From the IMG/VR virus record IMGVR_UViG_3300030099_003747, positions 1 through 50,160 of that record: DNA of 50,160 nt; one strand, given 5' to 3'. The translations under genes and the position numbers were made by a program. Under the pieces are notes generated by a model, which made no database searches, was not told where the DNA came from, and saw nothing but the letters and a program-made list of their open reading frames with translations. How positions within the stretch are numbered: position 1 is the stretch's first letter; each line of letters starts with the position of its first letter. This document shows positions 10,055-17,903 of the stretch, piece by piece. This DNA comes from a virus.

Positions 10055-12373
10055 TTACTTCTCGTATAGTGCTGGTGATCTAGACGCTGCTGCGCTGCTA
10101 ATGGGGCCAAACGCATCAATACTAATGATCGCCATCGGGTCATCAATGCATGAAGCGTTTAGAGACAAACTAAATACAGTGCATGATGGAATATCAATGG
10201 GAAGCCTGTGGGTATACGTTCTGGTGTCCCTATAAAGACTTGTCTCAGAAGTGTATGACCCTTGGACTCCGTTACTTGTCTCAATCTCAGCGGTGCTCAG
10301 TGAACTTCCGTATACAGAGATGTCATCGTTTTCTGGGTGAACTAGAGACACTTCAAGGTCTGAAGCCACTGCATTATCAAAGTTCCAATCAGCAAATGTT
10401 TTTACTGTCGCTATACGAGCAGAGCGTTCTTGCATCGTAAATACAGAGTCCGCTGCACGCTGAGAAAGGTGGAACGATGGTCCGAAGTCAGAAAAGCTCA
10501 TCCAGCCGCTTGTATACGTGCAAGAGAGGTCTGACCCTGGGTCATAGAGTGGAGACCCTCTACGGTACACCCAGACTGTTTTAAGAGACAAGAACCCAGC
10601 GTCCTTGTCTCTTGCTACTGGTCCATCTGCTTTTCGACCTTTCCAAGAACCCGCAATAAGGGTCATGTCGTCGATCTGCTCAGCAGCAACAACCTTAAGG
10701 TCTTTACGCATACGCCAACCCTTGTTGACGTAGTCCCATACAAACTGAAGATCAGGGGTAGTGCTATCTTCAGATGGAAGACAAAAGACCATTTCTTTTG
10801 TTTCCTTGTCTACCCAAGAGCAACCAAACCGAGCGTAGTTGTCATTTACTTCGGACAGCTTTTTACGAATAGTTGCGCCAATATCTAAAACGCCACCATC
10901 TTTAGATGTGTTGAGCATCCAGAACGTTCCGTTTCCATACCAAACGATCTGACCATTAGGAGATGCTTGGCTTAGGCTTGGACCAGAGCAACCAGCAATA
11001 GTGCTTATTGTTCCGAACTTCCAGCCCTCTGTCCCTGGCTCAGCGTAAACGCCACCGACAAAATGAGTCGCGTTTTCCTTAAAAATCAACATTGACTGGC
11101 TTCCGCCAATGCTAATCGGAAGAGCACCAGTGATGGCTCCTGTCTCTGGAAACACGTCTCTCCAGTGCCCAACATGGAAGCTTTCTGGAATCGAACCGTC
11201 TGGCCCTTGCTCGCTCCACCAAACGCGAGAAGGGTAGTCATCTGTACGCAATAAGAACATTGAGCCATTAAAAGGCTTCATGAAGTAGAACCCGACAGGA
11301 ACATTTCGACGACTGTTCCACTCTGAACCAAGCTCTGAGTCTGGAATGTCATCGATGTATTGAGTTGTCAGGTTGTTTGGTATGCGATGCAAAAACCTAA
11401 GATTGCCAACCTCTCCAGGAGGAAGCGATGCAAGGTTCATGGTTCTCAAAAGTATTCGAGCTTTAGTTCCGTCAGGGCCTTTTGGTATGTCGTTCAGGAA
11501 GAACCTTCTGCGAAACTTTTCAACGTCTGCTGGCTCTTTACCTACGTGAAACTGAATGGTTACTCGACTGCTTTTTTGAGATGTCTCTGAATAAGCGCCC
11601 TCTTCATTTTCATAGACAAGGGCATAGTAGTACAAGCCAGCCTCAATACCGCCTGTCGTGACAACGTTGTCTGAGATTACATTTGTCAGGTTGTAGTTCA
11701 GCGTCCCAATACGACCTGGGTCAGAAAAACCAGAGCCGTTTGACCATCCACCCTTTACTCCACTGTTGTCTGGCCTAGGGCCAATCGCGCTGATTGTAGA
11801 TGGTGTAGTTGAGTAACCAAAGCTTTTTACTCGGATTCCGTCCCACACATAAGCGCCACCACCATCACAGAATGTAAAGTAGATCCTGTTTCCAATGGTT
11901 TCCATTTGTGGTGGAAACATTATTTCTGATTGCGGTTTTACCGATACCTTTATGTTTTCTGATGTGTAGTAAAACTGCTCAAGCAGTCCATTTGATGAAT
12001 CATCATCATAAAAACTAGAGCCGTATGACATTCCGCCAGTTCTGTTTGCTGGACTAAACCTAAAGGCCCCATCGCTGGTCAGAAACAAAAGCTCTGGAAC
12101 CTCTCCTTCCCACTCTGCGTACTTCATTCCAAGTACGTTTCTAAGCTCACTAGGCTGTTTTGCTGTGTCGAAAGTACCAGCTTCCGTCTTTTCAGAATCA
12201 GTGTTCCACTCATCAGGAATCAAAGGCAAGATTTTAAACTTGTTCTCAAGGAACCCTGCTTTGGTTCCATGAAAGTTCATAATTTCATAGGCTACACTGC
12301 CATCAGATACGGGCAACTGGCCCATTACCTTAGCAAAACCAATGGTTTTACCTTTGTATTCAGGCCATGACAT
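10055..12373 (-). CDS. Nozzle / tail tubular protein B-like structural protein
   Basis: It encodes 772 aa. The sequence is built of recurring short beta segments ending in aromatic/Gly turns. These include a segment near the middle in which a self-made measurement-like strand (LIFKENATHF) is followed by Gly-Trp and a segment FVWDYVNKGW. This is typical of the beta-propeller nozzle proteins that form the distal tail tube of podoviruses (T7 gp12 is about 790 aa). It lies immediately after the adaptor-like gene, sharing one base (TAATG at 12373), in the order adaptor then nozzle seen in such phages. It acts in the virion tail. The assignment rests on length, composition and order; sequence identity to T7 is not visible. 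Confidence 0.6.
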   Translation of the reverse strand: MSWPEYKGKTIGFAKVMGQLPVSDGSVAYEIMNFHGTKAGFLENKFKILPLIPDEWNTDSEKTEAGTFDTAKQPSELRNVLGMKYAEWEGEVPELLFLTSDGAFRFSPANRTGGMSYGSSFYDDDSSNGLLEQFYYTSENIKVSVKPQSEIMFPPQMETIGNRIYFTFCDGGGAYVWDGIRVKSFGYSTTPSTISAIGPRPDNSGVKGGWSNGSGFSDPGRIGTLNYNLTNVISDNVVTTGGIEAGLYYYALVYENEEGAYSETSQKSSRVTIQFHVGKEPADVEKFRRRFFLNDIPKGPDGTKARILLRTMNLASLPPGEVGNLRFLHRIPNNLTTQYIDDIPDSELGSEWNSRRNVPVGFYFMKPFNGSMFLLRTDDYPSRVWWSEQGPDGSIPESFHVGHWRDVFPETGAITGALPISIGGSQSMLIFKENATHFVGGVYAEPGTEGWKFGTISTIAGCSGPSLSQASPNGQIVWYGNGTFWMLNTSKDGGVLDIGATIRKKLSEVNDNYARFGCSWVDKETKEMVFCLPSEDSTTPDLQFVWDYVNKGWRMRKDLKVVAAEQIDDMTLIAGSWKGRKADGPVARDKDAGFLSLKTVWVYRRGSPLYDPGSDLSCTYTSGWMSFSDFGPSFHLSQRAADSVFTMQERSARIATVKTFADWNFDNAVASDLEVSLVHPENDDISVYGSSLSTAEIETSNGVQGSYTSETSLYRDTRTYTHRLPIDIPSCTVFSLSLNASCIDDPMAIISIDAFGPISSAAASRSPALYEK

Positions 12374-13914
12374 TAGGTGGTCTCCGTTACGGGGTAGTCT
12401 CCAGTCCTAAAGTAACTAGTTGTTTTGATGCCATTTCCAAAAGTTGGCCTTTCATGACCAGAGAATGTGTACATTCTCTTAAGCTTTTGAAGCTCAATCA
12501 GGTGGGCATCGTAGTACATGCTCTTACGCTTAATGTCCCCGTCTCGATCACCAACAAGGTATGAGCAGGCAAGTTCAATAATGCAGGCATAGCACTCTGG
12601 CGGAAGGTTTGGACTGTCTGTATCGTAGCCAAGCGTTGGTGGCCGCTTGATGCATGACATCAGAATCTGATCCTTGGCCGTTGGCCGCTTATCAAAACGA
12701 ATGTGGTAGTGGCCCATGAAATCTTTCAACTGATACTTACGAGCAACTGGGTCAAAGTCTCCCCGGTCCACAACTTCTTTTGTCGATCCGTCCACTACTT
12801 GCCACAAGTAGTACACACCATCGTCTTCCATTTCACCTTTGTAAAGGCTTCCGCTTCCTTCTGCATCCAGAAGGCTTGTGCTGTGCCGCGCCCGAAAGAT
12901 CCACTTTTCTACACCAGATCTACCAGATGACCTAAGATCTGCATCCTGACCAAACCCATAGATGTAATCAATGTCAGGAGTGACTAGCTTGATTGCAGGC
13001 TCACCCCAGTTGCATGAGACTTTGTCTGATGGCTTTGATGGAGACGAAATATAAAACGGGTACGCAATGTCTGGGCCAAAAGAAGACGCGCCAACAGTAG
13101 AGACGGCTCCATCGATTTGCCCCATTGTTGGTGGAAGCCGTCCCCATACATGGCAAACACGGTAGCTAAACTCTCCAGCAGGACCAAACTCTCTGTTTTC
13201 TGCTCCTGTTGTGCCGTCAAAACCCCACTGATCTTTATCTGCCTGATGGCCGGAAAGTCGTGACGCTTGAGGCTTATAGTGCGGAGCCTCTTGTTGATAA
13301 AAGTCTCCACGAGAGAAGTATTGAATATCGCCTTGAGACTGCCAACCGGTTCCAATCTTGGCTCCAGTCATTTCTGCGCCGATAACAGAAAGCGGCACAT
13401 CTCTAGGATTAGTCTCTGGATTCTTTACAATACGACGGATTGATTGAATGTCTGCGTCATACGGGTACTCATATGTATAGATGTACGCAGTCATTGCAGT
13501 AGATGTGCTGGCGATTTCTGTTGGCACTGGTTCAGTTACCGCGACAACACGCTTTGCATCATCAAGATCAATGAATACCTCTGAGATTCGTCGCTGATAC
13601 CACTTGCCGTTGTACTGCCACTCGAACCAACGACCAGACAAGATCTTCTGGCTAATCTCACTAGTGCTAAATGGCGTCTCACCAGTAGAAACAACAAACG
13701 ATTTCTTATCTGTTGAGTCCAAGACAACCGTAAACTTGCGTGGAGGCTCAAGCTCAAGGCGCTCTTCTGTACGCAACAACACTTCAGGAATCTCTCCCCA
13801 AAGAGTTCGGAGTGATTGATTAATCACGTTGTTTAGGCGTCTAGATCCAGTTTCACCACGCTCGGGGTACCCAGTCTTTACGCGGATGGCTTCTCTAAGG
13901 TCAGACAAGTTCAT
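12373..13914 (-). CDS. Adaptor / tail tubular protein A-like head-tail connector
   Basis: It encodes 513 aa. The N-terminal 60 residues (MNLSDLREAIRVKTG, followed by NNVINQSLRTLWGE) form a short helical bundle of the sort seen in phage adaptor or head-completion proteins that dock under the portal. The rest is beta-rich with many Trp/Tyr. Near the C-terminus is a helical block with PPECYACIIELACSYL. It is much longer than T7 gp11 (about 196 aa), so extra domains are present. It sits just downstream of the capsid-gene terminator and just upstream of the nozzle-like gene, which supports a connector role. It could instead be an unrelated tail protein. Confidence 0.55.
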   Translation of the reverse strand: MNLSDLREAIRVKTGYPERGETGSRRLNNVINQSLRTLWGEIPEVLLRTEERLELEPPRKFTVVLDSTDKKSFVVSTGETPFSTSEISQKILSGRWFEWQYNGKWYQRRISEVFIDLDDAKRVVAVTEPVPTEIASTSTAMTAYIYTYEYPYDADIQSIRRIVKNPETNPRDVPLSVIGAEMTGAKIGTGWQSQGDIQYFSRGDFYQQEAPHYKPQASRLSGHQADKDQWGFDGTTGAENREFGPAGEFSYRVCHVWGRLPPTMGQIDGAVSTVGASSFGPDIAYPFYISSPSKPSDKVSCNWGEPAIKLVTPDIDYIYGFGQDADLRSSGRSGVEKWIFRARHSTSLLDAEGSGSLYKGEMEDDGVYYLWQVVDGSTKEVVDRGDFDPVARKYQLKDFMGHYHIRFDKRPTAKDQILMSCIKRPPTLGYDTDSPNLPPECYACIIELACSYLVGDRDGDIKRKSMYYDAHLIELQKLKRMYTFSGHERPTFGNGIKTTSYFRTGDYPVTETT

Positions 13915-13924
13915 AACAACACCT

Positions 13925-13965
13925 ATAAAAAAGAATCCCCCAAGAGCATACCACTCTTAGGGGAT
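13925..13965 (-). terminator. Terminator-like hairpin after the capsid genes
   Basis: Read on the minus strand, ATCCCCTAAGAG pairs with CTCTTGGGGGAT (one mismatch, 7-nt loop) and is followed by TCTTTTTTATA. It lies between the decoration-like gene (stop 13987) and the adaptor-like gene (start 13914). It would partly stop late transcripts after the capsid genes and so raise capsid mRNA over tail mRNA. Confidence 0.8.
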
Positions 13966-13986
13966 ATTGGCAGTCTACAAGTAGAC

Positions 13987-14472
13987 TTACATCAAGCCAG
14001 AAAGCCGAATGATTCCGGTAGGCTCAACAGAAATGTCGATAATGTTCGGTCCAACACCGATAACAGCAGCAGCCTTGGCTACTGATGAAATCGCCGGGTC
14101 ATCAACCTTTCCGGCTGACCCAGTAGCTACAAGAGAAGCATTTGCAGCAGTATCAGCAGCCGCTGTTACCTTGCAGTCGCCACCACAACAAACCCAGCCG
14201 AAGCTACCGTTTGGAATAATGTTTTGAGTAACTCCAGCAACAGTATGGCTGGGAGCATCTCCAGCAGAAAGCGCAACGTTTACGCTAGAGCCAGAAGCAA
14301 ATACGACAACAAGATTTGCAGCAATATCAGAACCACTAGTGTTCTTCACCATCCGGTAGTACTGCTTTCCGTATGTTGGGTGGATGTGCTCTCGGATCTC
14401 ACCGGTAACGCCAATGGCGCTAGTGTAAGTATCCGAAGGAGTTGAGAGATAAACCTTATCAGGTACGGGCAT
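13987..14472 (-). CDS. Head decoration-like protein
   Basis: It encodes 161 aa, rich in Ala, Gly, Val and Ser, with many short beta strands and a hydrophobic, Ala-rich C-terminal half. It carries a CCGGDC cluster near residue 96. The start ATG 14472 has GAGG 6 bases upstream. It follows the major capsid gene by 41 bases and lies between two hairpins, so it is probably made at capsid-like levels. Small Ala/Gly-rich proteins in this place are commonly capsid decoration or stabilising proteins. I infer that role from place and composition. Confidence 0.6.
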   Translation of the reverse strand: MPVPDKVYLSTPSDTYTSAIGVTGEIREHIHPTYGKQYYRMVKNTSGSDIAANLVVVFASGSSVNVALSAGDAPSHTVAGVTQNIIPNGSFGWVCCGGDCKVTAAADTAANASLVATGSAGKVDDPAISSVAKAAAVIGVGPNIIDISVEPTGIIRLSGLM

Positions 14473-14482
14473 GATAAACCTC

Positions 14483-14507
14483 GAAAAGAACGCCCCCCGA
14501 AGGGGGC
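14483..14507 (-). terminator. UUCG-loop hairpin between capsid and decoration-like genes
   Basis: On the minus strand GCCCCC-TTCG-GGGGGC forms a perfect 6-bp stem with a UUCG tetraloop, followed by GTTCTTTTC. It lies just after the capsid stop codon (14514). It may be a weak terminator or a 3' stabilising hairpin for capsid mRNA. Confidence 0.7.
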
Positions 14508-14513
14508 TATGAT

Positions 14514-15614
14514 TTAAGCAGTAGTTGAACTAACAGCAGAAGCAGCGATTGCGCCGTTTGCCATTGGGTTTGTCACAGCCAACTGAATCTCAAGTATGAT
14601 GTAACCAACGTCAGCATCAACATTTGAAGTCTCAAGGTGATCAGAGAACTTGGTCACCCGGAAGTCGTTGTTTGCGTTGACCCAGTACTGGATGGTGTTG
14701 GGGTTCATCAGGTACACAGGGTTTTGTACCGTTGCTCCACCAGAACCAACAACAGAGTTAGCCGTCATCCAACGGTTAGCGTGGTACTGAACGCCGTTTA
14801 CAATGTGAACAGTTGGGTTTGCCTTACCAGAGGTAATGTCACCAACCGTGTACATAAGCTGAGGACCACTTGTGACACCAGTTGTGCGAACCTCATCGCC
14901 AACCAGAACGTGATCTGCAATACCAAGAACAGCAAGGGAGATTCCCTCTTCGTCCTCTGCGTATGTATCAGCAGTAATCTTGAGTCGCTCAGCGGCTGAC
15001 AGGAAGTCAGTACCCATTGTGCATGTCTCAAACTGGTTGAACCAGTTGTCAACGAAGTTTGTAGTATCTTCGACGCGAGTTTCGTTCAGGTACGTAAGAC
15101 CCTCAGTTGCCTGGGCAAGGGGGCTTTGGAACTGAAGAGCACCGTTGGTGAAACCAGAAGCCGTACCGGAAACGCGAGCACCGTTCAGAGTTGCAAGACC
15201 AAGAAGGTTTGAAACATTACCAAGGTAAATCTGACGAGTGACATCGTTGCGAAGAGCCTGCATTGCTGCGTTTGACTCATCTTGAACGAAACGCTTGACC
15301 TCTTCCTTGCTGCTCATGCGATCACGATCGATGTGCGGAAGGATGATGGGCTTGATGTACTTTGCCCAGTCACCAGTCATGGCGCTAAGAGTCTCGCGCT
15401 TGGCCAGTGGCACAGAGAGGTTGGTCTCGTTGATCTCAACGACATCCGAGTGGCCAGACTTCACGCGAACAACGCGAACTTGAGAACCACCGGAACGCTT
15501 GACCTGCATACGAGACTGAAGGGCCTTGAGCAGCGGATCACGGTTGTAGAAGGAAATCACAGACTTCTTTACGACGTCTGGGACTGTCAGGGTTGCGTAC
15601 TCCAAAAGAGCCAT
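14514..15614 (-). CDS. Major capsid protein
   Basis: It encodes 366 aa. It starts with an N-terminal segment of the type MALLEYATLTVPDVVKK; a basic strand region follows (residues 40-55), then the helical stretch around RFVQDESNAAMQALRNDV (about 107-125) that resembles the spine helix of HK97-fold coat proteins, and a beta-rich C-terminal half. The start has a strong ribosome site, AGGAG 6 bases before ATG 15614. Order is diagnostic: terminase, portal and scaffold-like genes upstream, a decoration-like gene and terminator hairpins downstream. The length is normal for the family, and no separate protease was found. Confidence 0.85.
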   Translation of the reverse strand: MALLEYATLTVPDVVKKSVISFYNRDPLLKALQSRMQVKRSGGSQVRVVRVKSGHSDVVEINETNLSVPLAKRETLSAMTGDWAKYIKPIILPHIDRDRMSSKEEVKRFVQDESNAAMQALRNDVTRQIYLGNVSNLLGLATLNGARVSGTASGFTNGALQFQSPLAQATEGLTYLNETRVEDTTNFVDNWFNQFETCTMGTDFLSAAERLKITADTYAEDEEGISLAVLGIADHVLVGDEVRTTGVTSGPQLMYTVGDITSGKANPTVHIVNGVQYHANRWMTANSVVGSGGATVQNPVYLMNPNTIQYWVNANNDFRVTKFSDHLETSNVDADVGYIILEIQLAVTNPMANGAIAASAVSSTTA

Positions 15615-15635
15615 TTTGTTCTCCTAAGAGAGGGG

Positions 15636-16559
15636 TTATCTGTCCAAAAGGTGTGCGTGTCGGTCTAAAACTTCAGACCAATCAAGTTCGTTGACGCTTC
15701 GAACCGGAGCACTTGTTGCAATCCGTCCGTCAGCGATGAGGGCTTGTTTGCTTGCAGATTCATCTGAAGTCTTCGTTTGTTTAGGTTGTTCATTTTGTTT
15801 AGGTTGAACATTACCATACTTCTGACTCTTCAGGCTGTTTTTGTCAATACCTGTTTTCCACAAAGAATATGAATACGCATCATTCATTCGATCAAGGACA
15901 GTGTTGCCATCGTACTTTTCGTACAAGGACTCAAGCTCCTTGGCGAACAAATCACGAGCATTGTCTGGAATGTTTTCGTATTCAGGATTTGTCGCAGTAA
16001 ACGCCTGCCATGCAGTATCAATCATGTCTGAAGACATTGAGTTGATGAAATCATTTTGCTCATCAATGCGAAGCTGTAGTGGCTTTACTTCGTAGCCAGA
16101 AGACTCCATTGCATCGATGAGGTCAACAAACTCTTTTCGTGCGCTTTCAAAAGACTCTTTCTCTGCCTTCATTGTTGCCACTTCTTGAGCAACAAGACTC
16201 ATGATTGGCTTTACGTATGCTTGAACCTGCTCAGGCATAGAGGCGACATTAATGTCATTAAAGCTATCAAAGCTTACTTGTGGAGTCTCTTGAGATACAT
16301 TCTCATTTGAGCCATGTTGCTCATCTTGAGCATCCGGCGTTCCCTCTTGGGGACTAGTGAGAAGTTCTGGGTCTTGTTCTGCCGACCCAAGTACAGCGTT
16401 TTCAGGCGACTCTTCTGTACCTGTAACCTGGGTTGAGTCTTCGCCAGAGCTACCATCAGAACTAAAGTCCTGGGATTGGGGGGGCTGCTGGTCCAGGGAT
16501 GCTTGGCCCTGCACTTGAGCCTGCTGTTCCGATAGGGATGATTCCGGTTGCAATTCCAT
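15636..16559 (-). CDS. Capsid assembly scaffold-like protein
   Basis: It encodes 307 aa. The first 100 residues are Gln/Glu/Ser-rich and disordered. Residues 105-165 form a helical, coiled-coil-like segment (SLVAQEVATMKAEKESF), and the C-terminus is basic and Ser-rich. Disordered acidic N-terminus, central helix and basic tail directly upstream of the capsid gene are the standard features of a scaffold. The start ATG 16559 has GGAG 7 bases upstream even though it lies inside the preceding gene, giving a 98-base out-of-frame overlap. That supports the overlap as real rather than a wrong start. Confidence 0.78.
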   Translation of the reverse strand: MELQPESSLSEQQAQVQGQASLDQQPPQSQDFSSDGSSGEDSTQVTGTEESPENAVLGSAEQDPELLTSPQEGTPDAQDEQHGSNENVSQETPQVSFDSFNDINVASMPEQVQAYVKPIMSLVAQEVATMKAEKESFESARKEFVDLIDAMESSGYEVKPLQLRIDEQNDFINSMSSDMIDTAWQAFTATNPEYENIPDNARDLFAKELESLYEKYDGNTVLDRMNDAYSYSLWKTGIDKNSLKSQKYGNVQPKQNEQPKQTKTSDESASKQALIADGRIATSAPVRSVNELDWSEVLDRHAHLLDR

Positions 16560-16980
16560 TGACGAACTCCATCAAATCTGCGTCATTGTTTAGGTTGTAG
16601 ATTCCGGGTGACTGCATATCAGCCACACCTTGTAGTACCTGAATAAGATCAGGAGACATTTGGTTTGTCGCTCGATCCATCAATCCAGCCTCAACCAAGG
16701 CGGTTGTTGCTGCTTGAATGAGATCAGGGGACAACATATCCAGAGGAACTTCTGGGTCCATCACCGCAGATACCGCAACATCTCCAACCTCTTCTTCCAT
16801 TTCTGTGGCTGGTGCTGGTGCCATCATTGACTCTTCTGAAATGGGAGCAGCGGGAAGCGTTTCTGCCATCCCATCTCCAGCAAGAAGACGCTCAAGATTT
16901 GCTGACTCTTGCATTACAAGCGCTTCAAGATCTTCAAGAGGCATGGCTGCGAGTTGCTCAGATGTGTATTGTGCGGGCAT
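16462..16980 (-). CDS. Acidic assembly-region protein overlapping the scaffold gene
   Basis: It encodes 172 aa, strongly acidic, rich in Met, Ala and Pro. The N-terminus (MPAQYTSEQLAAMPLEDLEAL) is helical and the last 30 residues are Gly/Pro/Ile-rich (PGPAAPPIPGL). The start ATG 16980 has GGAA close upstream and lies 5 bases after the previous stop. The final 98 bases overlap the scaffold-like gene in another frame. It is probably a head-assembly accessory protein; the family is not recognised. Confidence 0.72.
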   Translation of the reverse strand: MPAQYTSEQLAAMPLEDLEALVMQESANLERLLAGDGMAETLPAAPISEESMMAPAPATEMEEEVGDVAVSAVMDPEVPLDMLSPDLIQAATTALVEAGLMDRATNQMSPDLIQVLQGVADMQSPGIYNLNNDADLMEFVNGIATGIIPIGTAGSSAGPSIPGPAAPPIPGL

Positions 16981-16985
16981 ATTTC

Positions 16986-17498
16986 CTACTTTGCGGCTGG
17001 CCTAGCAGTCGCTTTTTGTGAGATGTCCACCTTCCCAGATCGTGCATCGTTTTCAGCTTGATCTGATGCGGCTTTCCATTTGTGATATTTAGTTTCTGAC
17101 CAACCGGTTGAATCCAGCATTTCTTTCTTATGAATATGGTTTGCAAGGCCAACGTGGCTTCCCTCGTTGTACGCCTCGCCCATTTCAAACATCTCTTGCT
17201 TGCTTGAATAGATGTAGTCTTTGTGTGCCTGTGAACCCGGCTCAACCCGACTCCACTGGTTCTCATCTTCGATCTTTTTGATGTCCTTGTACGACTTGAC
17301 CTCTTTGCCAAAGGCAACAGAGTAGTCATGCAATCCTTCAAATACTGGACCGACATGAGTAAATCTTTGAACGCCACACTTGTCTGCCGTAGCATCACAA
17401 AAGTGGCAATCAGCTTTAGAAGTATCTGCTCCTGGAGAAAGGAATAGTTCTTCAAACTTGTTTCCGCACGACCTGCACTCGTACATAAACATTGGCAT
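16986..17498 (-). CDS. Zinc-ribbon protein (FmdB-type N-terminus)
   Basis: It encodes 170 aa. The N-terminus MPMFMYECRSCG, followed by CHFC near residue 33, is a four-Cys zinc ribbon of the FmdB regulatory type. The remainder is charged and helical with Lys/Ala-rich C-terminus. I choose the ATG at 17498 because FmdB-type proteins begin at this point and the upstream gene stops at 17500, one base before. The gene lies between the portal and scaffold regions of the late operon, so it may be a small virion or assembly factor rather than a transcription factor. Confidence 0.75.
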   Translation of the reverse strand: MPMFMYECRSCGNKFEELFLSPGADTSKADCHFCDATADKCGVQRFTHVGPVFEGLHDYSVAFGKEVKSYKDIKKIEDENQWSRVEPGSQAHKDYIYSSKQEMFEMGEAYNEGSHVGLANHIHKKEMLDSTGWSETKYHKWKAASDQAENDARSGKVDISQKATARPAAK

Positions 17499-17499
17499 A

Positions 17500-17895
17500 T
17501 CAGTATTCGCTACGTTCTGATTTTTTTGAATCAGAATCACCGTACATTTCTTTGCACATCTCCATAAGCTTATCGGCCAGCTTCATGTGATGCTTTGAAG
17601 CCTTGTACATTTCTGCTGCCATTTGCTTCATTGTTGCGTGGTGATCGTCTGGATAATCATCTGAAGAGTGCTCGTGCTTTTCTTCATTTTCGTATGCATT
17701 GTATGAGTCCTTAGAGAAGTGGTCCATGCCACCCATCTTTTCTGCCATTGACTCATCGGAAGCAAGCATCTCTGCAAATTCTTCTGGAGACTTTGCCCCC
17801 ATCATTCCGCTTGGAGCCTCAATAATAAGAAGACTCATGGCTTCTTTATCTCCGCCATGCGCTTTCTTGGCCATATCGTGAAAGTTCATCTTCAT
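17500..17895 (-). CDS. Small Met/His/Asp-rich protein downstream of portal
   Basis: It encodes 131 aa with many Met, Lys, Asp and His, including a central acidic His-rich stretch (KHEHSSDDYPDDHHA, about 73-87) followed by a Met-rich helix. AGGAG lies 5 bases before ATG 17895. It has no membrane segment or known motif. Its place between portal and assembly genes suggests a head-assembly role; metal binding is possible from the His/Asp cluster but unproven. Confidence 0.72.
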   Translation of the reverse strand: MKMNFHDMAKKAHGGDKEAMSLLIIEAPSGMMGAKSPEEFAEMLASDESMAEKMGGMDHFSKDSYNAYENEEKHEHSSDDYPDDHHATMKQMAAEMYKASKHHMKLADKLMEMCKEMYGDSDSKKSERSEY

Positions 17896-17903
17896 TGTGT
17901 CTC

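Noticed and set aside
16958-17455. 165-codon alternative frame on the minus strand
   Set aside because: It overlaps the zinc-ribbon gene in another frame; the zinc-ribbon frame has CxxC pairs and fits the gene spacing.
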